Positions 37,353-47,459 of a DNA stretch of 64,000 bases are shown in pieces (within the stretch, counting starts at the first letter, position 1; each line of letters starts with the position of its first letter). The notes under the pieces are model-generated. The model was not told the origin of the DNA. It saw only the letters and a program-made list of their open reading frames with translations, and made no database searches. This stretch comes from Desulfuromonadales bacterium (GTDB taxonomy: Bacteria; Desulfobacterota; Desulfuromonadia; Desulfuromonadales; JACZKF01): assembly GCA_029289095.1 (NCBI GenBank), contig JARFUG010000001.1:1-64000 (forward strand), given 5' to 3'. The position numbers and the translations under genes are program-made.

Positions 37353-38105
37353 CTATTTCACGATGAAGCCATGTTCCTGCAGGATTCCCCTCGCCTCCGC
37401 CCCTTGCAGAAAGTCAAAGAAGTCGCGTGCCTCGGGATTCTGCGCCCCGCGCTCCGTCATGGCCATGGGGTAGATCGCCGGGGAGTGAAGATCACCGGGG
37501 ACCTCGAAGAGAACGACGGCATTTCTCGCCAGTGCGGCGTCGGTGCGATAAACGAAGGCGCCGTCGACCTCCCCTCGGTCGGCATGAACGAGAGCCTGGC
37601 GCACGTCCTGGGTCATCACGAGCTTCCCGTCTGCAAGGAGCTTCTCGTAAAGACCGGCCCTTGTCAGCGCCTCCTGGGCGTACTGACCAGCGGGGACGCT
37701 CCTGGGGCTCCCCATGGAGATCCGCCTCATCTCGAGCAGATCGCGCAGGGACGAAACCTCATGTTCCGGCCGCCCGACGAAGACGAGGCGGTTGGCGGCG
37801 AAGACCTCCACGCTCTCGGAAGAAACACGCCTTTGCTCCACCAGAAAGTCCATCCACTGGGGATGGGCCGAGATGAAGATGTCGGCCGGAGCCCCCTGAA
37901 GGATCTGCTTGGCCAAAGCGCCCGAAGCCCCCGTATTCAGAACGAAACGCACACCGGGACGGTTGCTGGAATAGCTCTCCTGCAGGACCTTGAGGACATC
38001 GGTCAGGCTGACGGCGGCCGAGACGCGAACTTCACCGGCATAAGCCGGAAAGGCGATGAGACAGGCGAAAAGCGTCAGGACGGTTCGTTTCCACATGATT
38101 CGCAC
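37353..38105 (-). CDS. modA: Molybdate ABC transporter substrate-binding protein
   Basis: Signal peptide; VRVSAAVSLTDVLKVL, NTGASGALAKQILQGAPADIFISAHPQWMD. Confidence 0.93.
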   Translation of the reverse strand: MRIMWKRTVLTLFACLIAFPAYAGEVRVSAAVSLTDVLKVLQESYSSNRPGVRFVLNTGASGALAKQILQGAPADIFISAHPQWMDFLVEQRRVSSESVEVFAANRLVFVGRPEHEVSSLRDLLEMRRISMGSPRSVPAGQYAQEALTRAGLYEKLLADGKLVMTQDVRQALVHADRGEVDGAFVYRTDAALARNAVVLFEVPGDLHSPAIYPMAMTERGAQNPEARDFFDFLQGAEARGILQEHGFIVK

Positions 38106-38381
38106 CCATTCGTATTCCCAGTGAATCTTCCCTACATTAATACCCCGGTCGGTTCGCTTTCCAGAAAAAAATACGACCGTCTCGAGGATGCTCTGTCTTT
38201 TCCACGCTTTTCAAGCGTTTTGAAGGCAAGTGTCTCACGCGACGATGCGACGTAAAAACCATTCGAATCAAAACCTGCATTCGCGCTGCTGTTCAAGAAA
38301 ACCTGCTTTTTTGCTTTGGATCCGCCTTTCGTCGCGTCGTTGCGTCGTCGCGTGAAACACGCCTTTAAGGCTTTGCCCCTT

Positions 38382-39248
38382 TCACGCATTCAGCGCCGCC
38401 AGATCGATATCCTGCCCCACCACCCCGGCGGCGTCGGCGCGGCACTGCTTGCAGTGACGCGCCTGCGAAACAATCAGCTCGGCCTGGTTGCGCACGATCT
38501 CCATCGTCGCCTCGGACGGCGGTTCGATCTGCCTGAACTTTCCGACGGGGATCACCGGCATGATGTTCATCATCGCCGCCCCGAGTCCTCGCACCTTGAC
38601 GGCCAGATCGAGGGTCTCGTGATCGTTGACGCCGGGGATGTAAACGTGATTGACCTTGACCATCATCCCGGCCGCCGCAGCCGCCTCGACCCCCTTGAAC
38701 TGCTGCGCGAGGAGCAGTGCGGCCGCCTCGATCCCGTCGATCTTCCGGCCGTCGAGCTTGATCCACTCGTAAACCTTTGCGCCGGCCTCAGGGGTCAGGG
38801 CGTTGATTGTCACCGTCAGGCTATGTACGTCGTGGGCGAGAATGGTCTCGATCTTCTCCGGCAGGACGAGACCGTTGGTCGAAAGACAGAGGGTCATTTC
38901 GGGGAAAGCCTGCCGGATGAGCCGGAACGTCTCGAAGGTCTTAGGGTTGGCCAGCGGATCGCCCGGGCCGGCGATGCCGACGACCTTGAGTCGCGCCCCG
39001 CCCTGCTTTTCCATGTGCCGCTTCACCAGGCGCACCCGCTCCACCGACTGCTCGGGAGTCAGAACCCGGCTCGTCACCCCGGGGCGGCTCTCGTTGGCGC
39101 AGTCGAAACGACGCTCGCAGAAGCCGCACTTGATGTTGCACCCGGGTGCGACGGGAAGATGGATGCGGCCGGCCTTGCTGTGGTCGCCGCCGAAACAGGG
39201 GTGCTCCGTCTGAGTCTTCATCTTCATCATGGGGCACTGCATCGCCAT
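38382..39248 (-). CDS. nifB: Nitrogenase cofactor radical SAM protein
   Basis: HPCFGGDHSKAGRIHLPVAPGCNIKCGFCERRFDCANESRPGV. Confidence 0.94.
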   Translation of the reverse strand: MAMQCPMMKMKTQTEHPCFGGDHSKAGRIHLPVAPGCNIKCGFCERRFDCANESRPGVTSRVLTPEQSVERVRLVKRHMEKQGGARLKVVGIAGPGDPLANPKTFETFRLIRQAFPEMTLCLSTNGLVLPEKIETILAHDVHSLTVTINALTPEAGAKVYEWIKLDGRKIDGIEAAALLLAQQFKGVEAAAAAGMMVKVNHVYIPGVNDHETLDLAVKVRGLGAAMMNIMPVIPVGKFRQIEPPSEATMEIVRNQAELIVSQARHCKQCRADAAGVVGQDIDLAALNA

Positions 39249-39271
39249 GGTCGTTCTCCTTTCCTGAAACG

Positions 39272-39308
39272 CGAACGGCGCTCTCCGGATCGATCCGGAA
39301 AGCGCCGT
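39272..39308 (-). promoter_or_regulatory. Second strong hairpin in nifB leader
   Basis: Minus: AACGGCGCT-TTCCGGATCGATCCGGAG-AGCGCCGTT. Confidence 0.6.
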
Positions 39309-39330
39309 TGCCTTCTGAAATAACGAATAA

Positions 39331-39362
39331 AGCCCCGGGAGGAGTCGTCCTCGCCGGGGCTT
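39331..39362 (-). terminator. Terminator within the nifB leader
   Basis: Minus: AGCCCCGG...CCGGGGCT-TTATT. Confidence 0.75.
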
Positions 39363-39380
39363 CGTTGCCGTAATCGTCAG

Positions 39381-39398
39381 GGACACGCCATCGTGTCC
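39381..39398 (-). promoter_or_regulatory. Leader hairpin GGACAC-GAUGGC-GUGUCC, candidate ANTAR-type target
   Basis: Perfect stem with 6-nt loop. Confidence 0.6.
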
Positions 39399-39419
39399 GT
39401 TATCCTGTTGCAAACAGAT

Positions 39420-39439
39420 TTAGCATGCCGCGTGCCAAC
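39420..39439 (-). promoter_or_regulatory. Sigma-54 promoter of nifB
   Basis: Minus: GTTGGCACGCGGCATGCTA, near-consensus, GG-N10-GC. Confidence 0.85.
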
Positions 39440-39631
39440 CCGGCAAAGGTCCGAAAAACGGCCGGATGCCCAGGCCCGCCCTCGACCGCCTGCCTACGCA
39501 ATAGGCGCCCTCTCCCGCAGGCGACCCCGATTTATGCACCCCCCTTGCAAAAAGCAAAATTGATCGCTTGCCGCCTCGCTAGAAATGACCTATATTCAGG
39601 ATAATATTGGGTACTCAAAAGAGGTCTGAAA

Positions 39632-39877
39632 ATGGAACGTCTCTATGCCCGCGCATCGATCAGCATCAGCGATTTGAAAAAGAACCCCTCCCGGATCATC
39701 CATGAGGCGGAAGGCGCTCCCGTGGCGATCCTGAATCATAACAAACCGAGCGCCTATCTCGTTCCGGCCGAGGCATTCGAAGCCCTCATGGAAAAGCTCG
39801 AGGACTATGAGCTCTCCCGCATCGTCCGGGAAAGAGAGGACGAACCGACGGTCAAGGTTTCACTTGATAAGCTTTAG
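39632..39877 (+). CDS. Phd/YefM/RelB-type antitoxin
   Basis: ISISDLKKNPSRIIHEAEGAPVAILNHNKPSAYLVP. Confidence 0.85.
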   Translation: MERLYARASISISDLKKNPSRIIHEAEGAPVAILNHNKPSAYLVPAEAFEALMEKLEDYELSRIVREREDEPTVKVSLDKL

Positions 39878-40157
39878 CCTCGAATTCAAGGAATCCGCTT
39901 TGAAGGAGTGGAAGAAGCTCGATGGCGGAATCCGCGAGCAGTTCAAAAAGAAGCTTGCCGAACGCCTGGGCCGCCCGCGCGTCGAGTCTGCCCGGCTTAG
40001 AGGCATGACCGATTGCTACAAGATCAAGCTGAAGAATGCCGGTTACCGGCTGGTTTACCAGGTGGACGACACCCGGGTTGTGGTCGTTGTGGTGGCGGTC
40101 GGCAGGCGGGAGAGCCTGGCTGTTTACAAGCAGGCGGGCAAACGTGTGAGGGAGTAA
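39864..40157 (+). CDS. RelE/ParE-type toxin; TTG start overlapping the antitoxin
   Basis: LEFKESALKEWKKLDGGIREQFKKKLAERL...LRGMTDCYKIKLKNAGYRLVYQV. Confidence 0.88.
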   Translation: MISFSLEFKESALKEWKKLDGGIREQFKKKLAERLGRPRVESARLRGMTDCYKIKLKNAGYRLVYQVDDTRVVVVVVAVGRRESLAVYKQAGKRVRE

Positions 40158-40371
40158 GCTGCCGCCACCCCACTCCCAGCGCCCGGTCCTCGCGGAGCTC
40201 CAGGGCCTCCTTCACCAGATCCCGCATCAGCATGGACATGGAGACGCCTTCGTCTTCGGCCAGGTCGTGCAGGGCATTATAGAGGGGTTTTTCCAGGACC
40301 ACGTTGATTCTCGGATACCTCTTCACGCCAGTAATCGAGAATGCCGGTATCGGCAACTCGATCTTTGACAC
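40024..40371 (-). CDS. Ribbon-helix-helix-like small protein, 3' end antisense to the relE-like gene
   Basis: RYPRINVVLEKPLYNALHDLAEDEGVSMSMLMRDLVKEALELRED. Confidence 0.6.
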   Translation of the reverse strand: MSKIELPIPAFSITGVKRYPRINVVLEKPLYNALHDLAEDEGVSMSMLMRDLVKEALELREDRALGVGWRQLTPSHVCPPACKQPGSPACRPPPQRPQPGCRPPGKPAGNRHSSA

Positions 40372-40463
40372 CTCCAGACGAAAAAGGGGCGGCAGGACGC
40401 CCCTCGCACCCTGCCGCCCACGCCGAAGGCCATGGCAGCTTCCGCTCAACTCGCGGAATTATT

Positions 40464-40817
40464 TCAGCCTTCCTGACACCCGCATCCGGAAAGGGTCCGG
40501 AGCGCCGCCCGCAGCGCCTCGTCGATGGGTCCCTCGGCGCAGATCGTTTCGATTCCCGCCTTTTTCAGCTCGGCCTTGGGCGCCTCGCCGATCATGGCGC
40601 TCACCACCGCCCGACACCCCGCAAGAGATGCAATGGTCCTGTTCAGAAGGCCGTACCGGGTCGGGTGCTCGGGATCGAAGGAGCAGTACTTCTCGACCGC
40701 GATCTCCCCTAGGGCGGAAGATCCTCCTTTTTCCACCTCGAAGATGAGAAATCGCTCGGCATGACCGAAATGCTGGTCGACGTCCCTGCCCGACTTGGAT
40801 GCAACGGCGATACGCAT
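40464..40817 (-). CDS. NifX/NifB-C-terminal-like FeMo-cofactor binding protein
   Basis: MRIAVASKSGRDVDQHFGHAERFLIFEV. Confidence 0.85.
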   Translation of the reverse strand: MRIAVASKSGRDVDQHFGHAERFLIFEVEKGGSSALGEIAVEKYCSFDPEHPTRYGLLNRTIASLAGCRAVVSAMIGEAPKAELKKAGIETICAEGPIDEALRAALRTLSGCGCQEG

Positions 40818-40862
40818 ATTTTACCTCCGCTTTACTCCTTACTCCTCACTCCTCACCCGGTT

Positions 40863-41132
40863 TCAAACAGCCATCGGCCTGAAGCTGAAGGCCTTCTTGC
40901 TGCAGCTTACGCCGCAGGCGACGCAGCCGATGCATTTGCTGTCGTCGATGATGCTCATGACCATGCGGATCGATTCAGATTCCTCGTCCTCGAGATCCTC
41001 GGGGCCGAGAACGCCCCGCGAGCAGACCTTGTAGCACCGCCCGCAGCCGATACATTTCTCGTGATCGATCGATTCGATAAAGGTGGGGGTCCAGTCCTTC
41101 CCCCCCTTGTTCTTTGCCGTGTAGAAAGCCAT
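40863..41132 (-). CDS. nif-associated 2[4Fe-4S] ferredoxin (ferredoxin III-like)
   Basis: CIGCGRCYKVCSRGVL, CIGCVACGVSCSKKAF. Confidence 0.88.
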   Translation of the reverse strand: MAFYTAKNKGGKDWTPTFIESIDHEKCIGCGRCYKVCSRGVLGPEDLEDEESESIRMVMSIIDDSKCIGCVACGVSCSKKAFSFRPMAV

Positions 41133-41234
41133 TTTTTCACTCCGTAAAAAGGTTCAAGATTCAAAGGCTCAAGGGTCAATGTCCAAGATGCAAGGCTTGC
41201 CTTAACCTTGCTCCTTGTACCTTTTTTCTGCTTT

Positions 41235-41609
41235 TCAGTCTGGCCGCTCGCCCTTCATCATCGCCTTGCGCATCCACGGGGGCGGGGATCCGCGCAGCAC
41301 TTCCTGCAGCTTCTCCACCACCTTTGCGATCGGCTCCCGATCCTTGCTCTTGACGGGATGGATCTTTTTAGCCACCAGCCGCGCCGCGGCCGGTCCGCCG
41401 ATCTCGGCAACGTAGACCAGGGCGCAATCCCCCAGAGCGACGGAGCGGGCCTCGATGCGGTCCGCCTCGTCCGCACCTTCCGCCTTGACCTGAACGATTC
41501 CCGAGAATTCGGCCGTGTCGGGACCGACCTCCCAGATGAGGAAGTGCTCGGCCCGTCCGAAGTGTTCGTCGACGTGGACCCTGTCTGCACTTGCGAAGGC
41601 GATTTTCAT
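41235..41609 (-). CDS. nifX: NifX-like FeMo-cofactor biosynthesis protein
   Basis: MKIAFASADRVHVDEHFGRAEHFLIWEV. Confidence 0.8.
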   Translation of the reverse strand: MKIAFASADRVHVDEHFGRAEHFLIWEVGPDTAEFSGIVQVKAEGADEADRIEARSVALGDCALVYVAEIGGPAAARLVAKKIHPVKSKDREPIAKVVEKLQEVLRGSPPPWMRKAMMKGERPD

Positions 41610-41830
41610 GGCGTGTCCTTTCTCTTTTCCGAGCTCGATGAGCTCAAAGCGGCGTGTGCGGAACATGGTGGCTCCGTCTGCAACGGTAATGGCGAAAAGC
41701 AAAAAGGCGCCCTCATTCGAAATGGTCGGCGCCTTTGCCTTTTTCCTATTCAAGCTGTGATGTCCGACCTTCAGTCCTGCCTCGAGAAGAGGGCGCCGAA
41801 GGCGGGCGGGGGCGTATCGGCCTGCCCGCG

Positions 41831-42160
41831 CTATCCGTCCCTGACGGAGAACCTCGGTTCTGAAATCGACTCCCCCTTGCAGACGGGGCAGCGTCCAGGG
41901 CGATCGAGACGCTCGCGCTTGGCGAAGGCGAAGCCGCACTTGCGGCAAAGCGCCGGCTCGATCTCCAGACGCCCGTCGCCCGCCTGCAGGGACCTGCGGA
42001 TGTGCTCCAGGTGCCGGGCGACCTCCTTCTCGGGGATGCCGACTCCGGCGGAGATCTCTCGCGGAGTCAGGCAAGAGCCGCGCAGCAGATCGACGACCTG
42101 CTGCCGGACCGTTTCTCCTCTTTGCGCCGGAACAAAGGGCTTCTTTGGCGTGCTGGTCAT
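41831..42160 (-). CDS. HTH regulator with C-terminal zinc ribbon
   Basis: LTPREISAGVGIPEKEVARHLEHI and CRKCGFAF...CPVCKG. Confidence 0.75.
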   Translation of the reverse strand: MTSTPKKPFVPAQRGETVRQQVVDLLRGSCLTPREISAGVGIPEKEVARHLEHIRRSLQAGDGRLEIEPALCRKCGFAFAKRERLDRPGRCPVCKGESISEPRFSVRDG

Positions 42161-42255
42161 GGGATCTCCGTATTGAGGACAGTTTCCTCATTGCACCACG
42201 TCGAACCCGTATTTTCAATCCACTACTGCTTTACAAAATCCCGATTTACTGAAAA

Positions 42256-43719
42256 TCAACGCATCATCTCAAAAAACCGGTCCTCACACGTCTCGTCGAC
42301 GATATCGAGGAACTTGTTGGCGATGGAGGTGAGCATGTTGATCGCCCCCAGATAGCCGATAACCGGTATGCGGTGCAGGTTGACCCGGTCGATGATCGGA
42401 AAACCGATGCGGATCAGTGGAATCTTGGCGTCGCGGGCTGCGAACTTGCCGTGGGTGTCGCCGATCATGGCGTCGACGGGGTCGGTCACCAAGAGCGAGC
42501 GCATGTGCCACAGATCCCTGTTCACCCAGACGTTGCACCCCTTGCCGTAGGGGGAGGTTTCGAGGAGCGCCTTCATATCCTTCTCGAATTTCTTGGTCGC
42601 CCGCGAACACAGGACGTGGTAGGGCTTCGCCCCCATCTCCAGCAGGAAGGAGACGATGCCGAGCAGGTAGTCGGGATCTCCGAAGACGGCGAATTTCTTG
42701 CCGTGCAGGTACTGGTGAGCGTCGGTCATGGCGTCGACGGCCCGGCCGCGCTCCTTCTTCAGGCTCTCGGGGACGGGCTTGCCCGTCAGCTCGCTCACCT
42801 TCAGCAGGAAAGCGTCGGTTTTTGCGATCCCCATCGGCATCGGCATCACCTCCATCGGCTTGTCGCTCGCCTCGCCGAGCCACTTGACGGTGTTTGCCGT
42901 CGCGTACTTCTGTACCGAGACGATCGCCTTGGCATTGAGAACCTCGGCCGCCTCGGCGAGCGGCGTCCCCCCCGGGTAGGGGCGGTAGGTGCCGTCCAGC
43001 GGGGAGTCGAAGGTCTCGGAGATGTCTGCCAGAATGGTGTAAGGGGCGTCGAAGGCCTCCAGCATCCTCTTGTACTCGCGATAGTTGCCGGTGTTGGCGT
43101 CGAAGCCTGGGATCAGGTTCAGCTTCCCGCTGCACTTGCCTTCGACCTTCGTCCCCTCCGAAAGGTACTCCAGGATGCTCTTGAGCATCGCGTCGTAGCC
43201 GTGGATATGGGTGCCGTTGAAGCTCGGCGTGTTGGCATAGGGAACGGGGAAGTCCTGGGGGATGAGCTCCTTGAGCTTGGCGTTCCTGATGAAGGATGTG
43301 AGGTCGTCGCCGATGACCTCAGGCATGCACGAGGTGAAGACCGCCATCATCTTCGGCTTGTAGAGGGCGAAGGCGTTCTCGAGCCCCTCGTGCAGGTTGT
43401 TCTGTCCGCCGAAGACGGCGCCGTCCTCCGTCATGGCGTCCGAGACCGCCGGCGCCGGTTCGCGAAAGTGCCGGTTGAAGGTGGAGCGGTAATACGAGGC
43501 GCACCCCTGGGAGCCGTGCACGAAAGGGAGGGTCTCCTCAAAACCGTAGGCGGCAAGCTGCGCCCCCAACGGCTGACAGCCGTGGGCCGGGTTGATCACC
43601 AGCCCCTGCCGGGCGAAGTTCTTCTCGCGGTACTCCTCGGTATCGATCCATTCCCGGACCCGGGCGACCTCGCCGGCCGGAATCTCGGTGACTTTTTTTA
43701 TCGCTGTTTCAGCGCTCAT
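42256..43719 (-). CDS. nifK: Nitrogenase MoFe protein beta chain
   Basis: NPAHGCQPLGAQLAAYGFEETLPFVHGSQGCASYYRSTFNRHFREP. Confidence 0.96.
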   Translation of the reverse strand: MSAETAIKKVTEIPAGEVARVREWIDTEEYREKNFARQGLVINPAHGCQPLGAQLAAYGFEETLPFVHGSQGCASYYRSTFNRHFREPAPAVSDAMTEDGAVFGGQNNLHEGLENAFALYKPKMMAVFTSCMPEVIGDDLTSFIRNAKLKELIPQDFPVPYANTPSFNGTHIHGYDAMLKSILEYLSEGTKVEGKCSGKLNLIPGFDANTGNYREYKRMLEAFDAPYTILADISETFDSPLDGTYRPYPGGTPLAEAAEVLNAKAIVSVQKYATANTVKWLGEASDKPMEVMPMPMGIAKTDAFLLKVSELTGKPVPESLKKERGRAVDAMTDAHQYLHGKKFAVFGDPDYLLGIVSFLLEMGAKPYHVLCSRATKKFEKDMKALLETSPYGKGCNVWVNRDLWHMRSLLVTDPVDAMIGDTHGKFAARDAKIPLIRIGFPIIDRVNLHRIPVIGYLGAINMLTSIANKFLDIVDETCEDRFFEMMR

Positions 43720-43737
43720 GTTCGATCTCCTTCGAAG

Positions 43738-43878
43738 ATCCGGGACACGGGGCGAGGGACGCGGGACGCGAAAACCTCAGACCTGGTCCTTTCTCCGTAT
43801 TCAGTGGCCGCGGTCCATGAACCGATCGGCATTCAGTTGACCTCCGCGTTCCGCAATCCGCATCCCGCGTCCCGTGAA
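43738..43878. repeat. GGGACGCGGGACGCG-type inverted repeat between nifD and nifK
   Basis: CCGGGACACGGGGCGAGGGACGCGGGACGCGAAAA...CCGCGTTCCGCAATCCGCATCCCGCGTCCCG. Confidence 0.75.
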
Positions 43879-43883
43879 ATCGC

Positions 43884-45338
43884 CTAAAAAGGCGATTTCA
43901 CCAATCCCCACGTCGGGCTGTTGATCGCCATGTCGATGTCCCGGGCGAATATGGGGAAGCCGTCATAGGCGTGGTAGGGGCCCGAATAGTCCCAACTGTG
44001 CATCTGGCGGAAGGGGATGCCGGCTTTCTGGAAGACGTACTTCTCCTTGATTCCCGAGGCGACGAGGTCGGGTTTGAGATGCTCGACCCATTTTTCCAGC
44101 TCGATTTCGCTCGCATCGTCAAAGATGAGGGTTCCTTTGGCCATCTCCGGATAGGTTCGCTCGTAGTCGTCGGTGTGAGCGAACTCGTAGCCGGAGGCGA
44201 CGATCTCCATCCCCAGGTCCTCGTAGGCGCCGATGGTGTGGCGCGGACGCAGCCCGCCGACGAAGACGATGACCTTCTTCCCTTCCAGGCGCGGGCGGTA
44301 CTCGTCGATGACCGCCTGCATGATCGGGTCGTAGCGGGCGATGACCTTCTCGACGTTCTCCTTGATTCTGTCGTCGAAGCGCTCGGCGATGGCGCGCAGG
44401 CTCTCCCTGATCTTCGTCGGCCCGAAGAAGTTGAACTCCATCCAGGGGATGCCGTACTTCTCCTCCATCACCTTGCACATGTAGTTCATGGAGCGGTAGC
44501 AGTGAATCAGATTGAGCTTGACCTTGTGGGTGGCGGCGATCTTCTCGATCTCTCCGTCGCCCGTCCACTGTGCCTTGACGTTGAGACCGATCTCCTCGAG
44601 CACCTTCTTGGCCGCCCAGATGTCGCCGCCGATGTTGTAGTCGCCGATCAGCGCGATATCGTAGGGGCTTTCGGGCTCGGCGAACTCGCGGGTGCCGATG
44701 ATGAAGTCACGGATCGTGTCGTTGCTGATGTGGTGCCCCAGGGACTGGGAGACGCCGCGAAACCCCTCGCAGTTGCAGGGAACGACGGGGATGTCGATCT
44801 CTTCGGTCATTTTCTTCGCGACGGCGTTGATGTCGTCGCCGATGAGCCCCACGGGGCACTCGGAAAGGACCGAGACCCCCTTGGCGAGCGGAAAGAGCTC
44901 GCGCACCTCGCGGCAGATCGTCTCGAGCTTCTTGTCGCCGCCGTAGACGATGTCCTTCTCCTGGAAGTCGGAGGTGAACTGCATGCCGGAAAAATTCTCC
45001 ACCCCGGCAACCCCGCTCGTCAGGTTGCGGCGCGTCCCCCAACTGTACCAGCCGCACCCAACCGGGCCGTGGGAGATGTGGACCATGTCGCGGATCGGCC
45101 CCCACACCACCCCCTTTGCTCCGGCATAAGCGCAGCCGCGCGCGCTCATCACCCCGGGGACCGTCTTCTTGTTCGACTTCACCGCACACGTCGAGCACCC
45201 CGGGTCGTTGGCCGTCATGTGCGGCGCGCGCTTCTTCTTCGCCTTGGCCGGATAGAGCTCGAGGGTCTCCTCGATGAGCTTGGTCGTATCTGCTTTATCA
45301 ATGCCGGGGATCGGCTTTTTATCTTCACCTTGGTACAT
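43884..45338 (-). CDS. nifD: Nitrogenase MoFe protein alpha chain
   Basis: [51 protein letters not shown]. Confidence 0.96.
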   Translation of the reverse strand: MYQGEDKKPIPGIDKADTTKLIEETLELYPAKAKKKRAPHMTANDPGCSTCAVKSNKKTVPGVMSARGCAYAGAKGVVWGPIRDMVHISHGPVGCGWYSWGTRRNLTSGVAGVENFSGMQFTSDFQEKDIVYGGDKKLETICREVRELFPLAKGVSVLSECPVGLIGDDINAVAKKMTEEIDIPVVPCNCEGFRGVSQSLGHHISNDTIRDFIIGTREFAEPESPYDIALIGDYNIGGDIWAAKKVLEEIGLNVKAQWTGDGEIEKIAATHKVKLNLIHCYRSMNYMCKVMEEKYGIPWMEFNFFGPTKIRESLRAIAERFDDRIKENVEKVIARYDPIMQAVIDEYRPRLEGKKVIVFVGGLRPRHTIGAYEDLGMEIVASGYEFAHTDDYERTYPEMAKGTLIFDDASEIELEKWVEHLKPDLVASGIKEKYVFQKAGIPFRQMHSWDYSGPYHAYDGFPIFARDIDMAINSPTWGLVKSPF

Positions 45339-45402
45339 GGTTTTCTCCTTCAGGAATCGACCAGGGGACCCATGGGTCCTATAGGACGTATTGGAGTTGT
45401 GC

Positions 45403-46326
<924 letters not shown>

Positions 46327-46401
46327 TCATTCCCCGAGGCGGCATCCCCGTTGATGTGTCCGGGATGAATCGATGCCCCGCCTGTTGTTGCCTTGAGACG
46401 A

Positions 46402-46440
46402 AAGACGCCCCATCCGGACCATCCGGATGGGGCGTCTTTA
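46402..46440 (-). promoter_or_regulatory. Perfect 18-bp stem hairpin in nifH leader
   Basis: Minus: AAAGACGCCCCATCCGGA-TGG-TCCGGATGGGGCGTCTTT. Confidence 0.75.
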
Positions 46441-46495
46441 CCCCTGCGGCGCCGTCTTGGCGGCCGCAAACAGATTCCAATATTTTTGCCGTGGA

Positions 46496-46536
46496 ATAAA
46501 AAAGCCCGCCGGAAGAGTTCTCTCCCGCGCGGGCTT
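46496..46536 (-). terminator. Terminator within the nifH leader
   Basis: Minus: AAGCCCGCGCGGGAGAGAACTCTTCCGGCGGGCTTTTTT. Confidence 0.85.
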
Positions 46537-46554
46537 CATTGCCTTTCAGTCAGA

Positions 46555-46572
46555 AGGCACGTCATCGTGCCT
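46555..46572 (-). promoter_or_regulatory. Leader hairpin AGGCAC-GAUGAC-GUGCCU, candidate ANTAR-type target
   Basis: Perfect stem with 6-nt loop. Confidence 0.6.
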
Positions 46573-46587
46573 GCCGTTGCCTCACCT

Positions 46588-46606
46588 AAAGCAGGGGGCA
46601 TGCCAA
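46588..46606 (-). promoter_or_regulatory. Sigma-54 promoter of nifH
   Basis: Minus: TTTGGCATGCCCCCTGCTTTA, GG-N10-GC. Confidence 0.8.
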
Positions 46607-46792
46607 AAGGTGCAAAGGGCTGAAATCAGAGGAAGCATCCCTTAAAGCGCACCCCGATGAGCCTGGACCGTGATCATTCCTTGGGCACGCGCTGCGCACG
46701 AAATCAGCAGCCGACCTCGCCAAGGCTTCGGCGGACAGGTCCGCCTCCTCACTCCTCACTTCTGGCCTGGCTCCTGACTCCTGACCACTGCT

Positions 46793-47263
46793 TTAAACAT
46801 CCTCCCAGCTCCCGAAGGTTGCCGCCTGGCCGCAATAACGTCCCCGGTCGTCGATGAGATTCCAGACGGTCGCCCCCCGGATGCGGAAGCGTCTCCCCGC
46901 GCCGGAGATCCGCACCCCGCTGTAGTGGTCGATATAACCCCGACGGGCGACCTCCCGAAGCAGGCGCTCCCGCTCACCCCGCTCCGGGAGTTCGGCCGAC
47001 TTTCTTGAAGGCAAAGCGGTAAAGTCCGCCCAGGAGAATTCAAAGAGATCAAGGGCGGTGCGATTGCCGTAGGTGAAGACGGGATCGCTCCCCGCATCGT
47101 GGGAAACGACGGCGAACGGCGCCAGATAAAGAGCGCGGGCCGCCTCCACCTCGGAAAGGTCAGGGCTCACGAGGTCGCGCCCCGTGAAAGATCGGAACGT
47201 TCTGATCAGAAGGGCGGCATGAGCGCTTAGAAAATCATTCGATTCACAAGGGGTGTCGTTCAT
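46793..47263 (-). CDS. MEKHLA/PAS-like domain protein
   Basis: PFAVVSHDAGSDPVFTYGNRTALDLFEFSWADFTALPSRKSAE. Confidence 0.8.
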   Translation of the reverse strand: MNDTPCESNDFLSAHAALLIRTFRSFTGRDLVSPDLSEVEAARALYLAPFAVVSHDAGSDPVFTYGNRTALDLFEFSWADFTALPSRKSAELPERGERERLLREVARRGYIDHYSGVRISGAGRRFRIRGATVWNLIDDRGRYCGQAATFGSWEDV

Positions 47264-47459
47264 TGTCCGTTTGTCTCTCGTTCTGAATCGAAGAAGCCGA
47301 TAACTGTTGCCCGACCTTATCGCATCCTTGCAGAAATGCCCATGACAAAACCAGTCACAACTCAGCCGTGCCGCACTTTTTTTTCGCTCCGGTCGATTTG
47401 CCTCTTTTCAGCAACGGTGTATCCTGTCTTAATAAGGGAAGCAGAAAGGAGGAGCGTCT

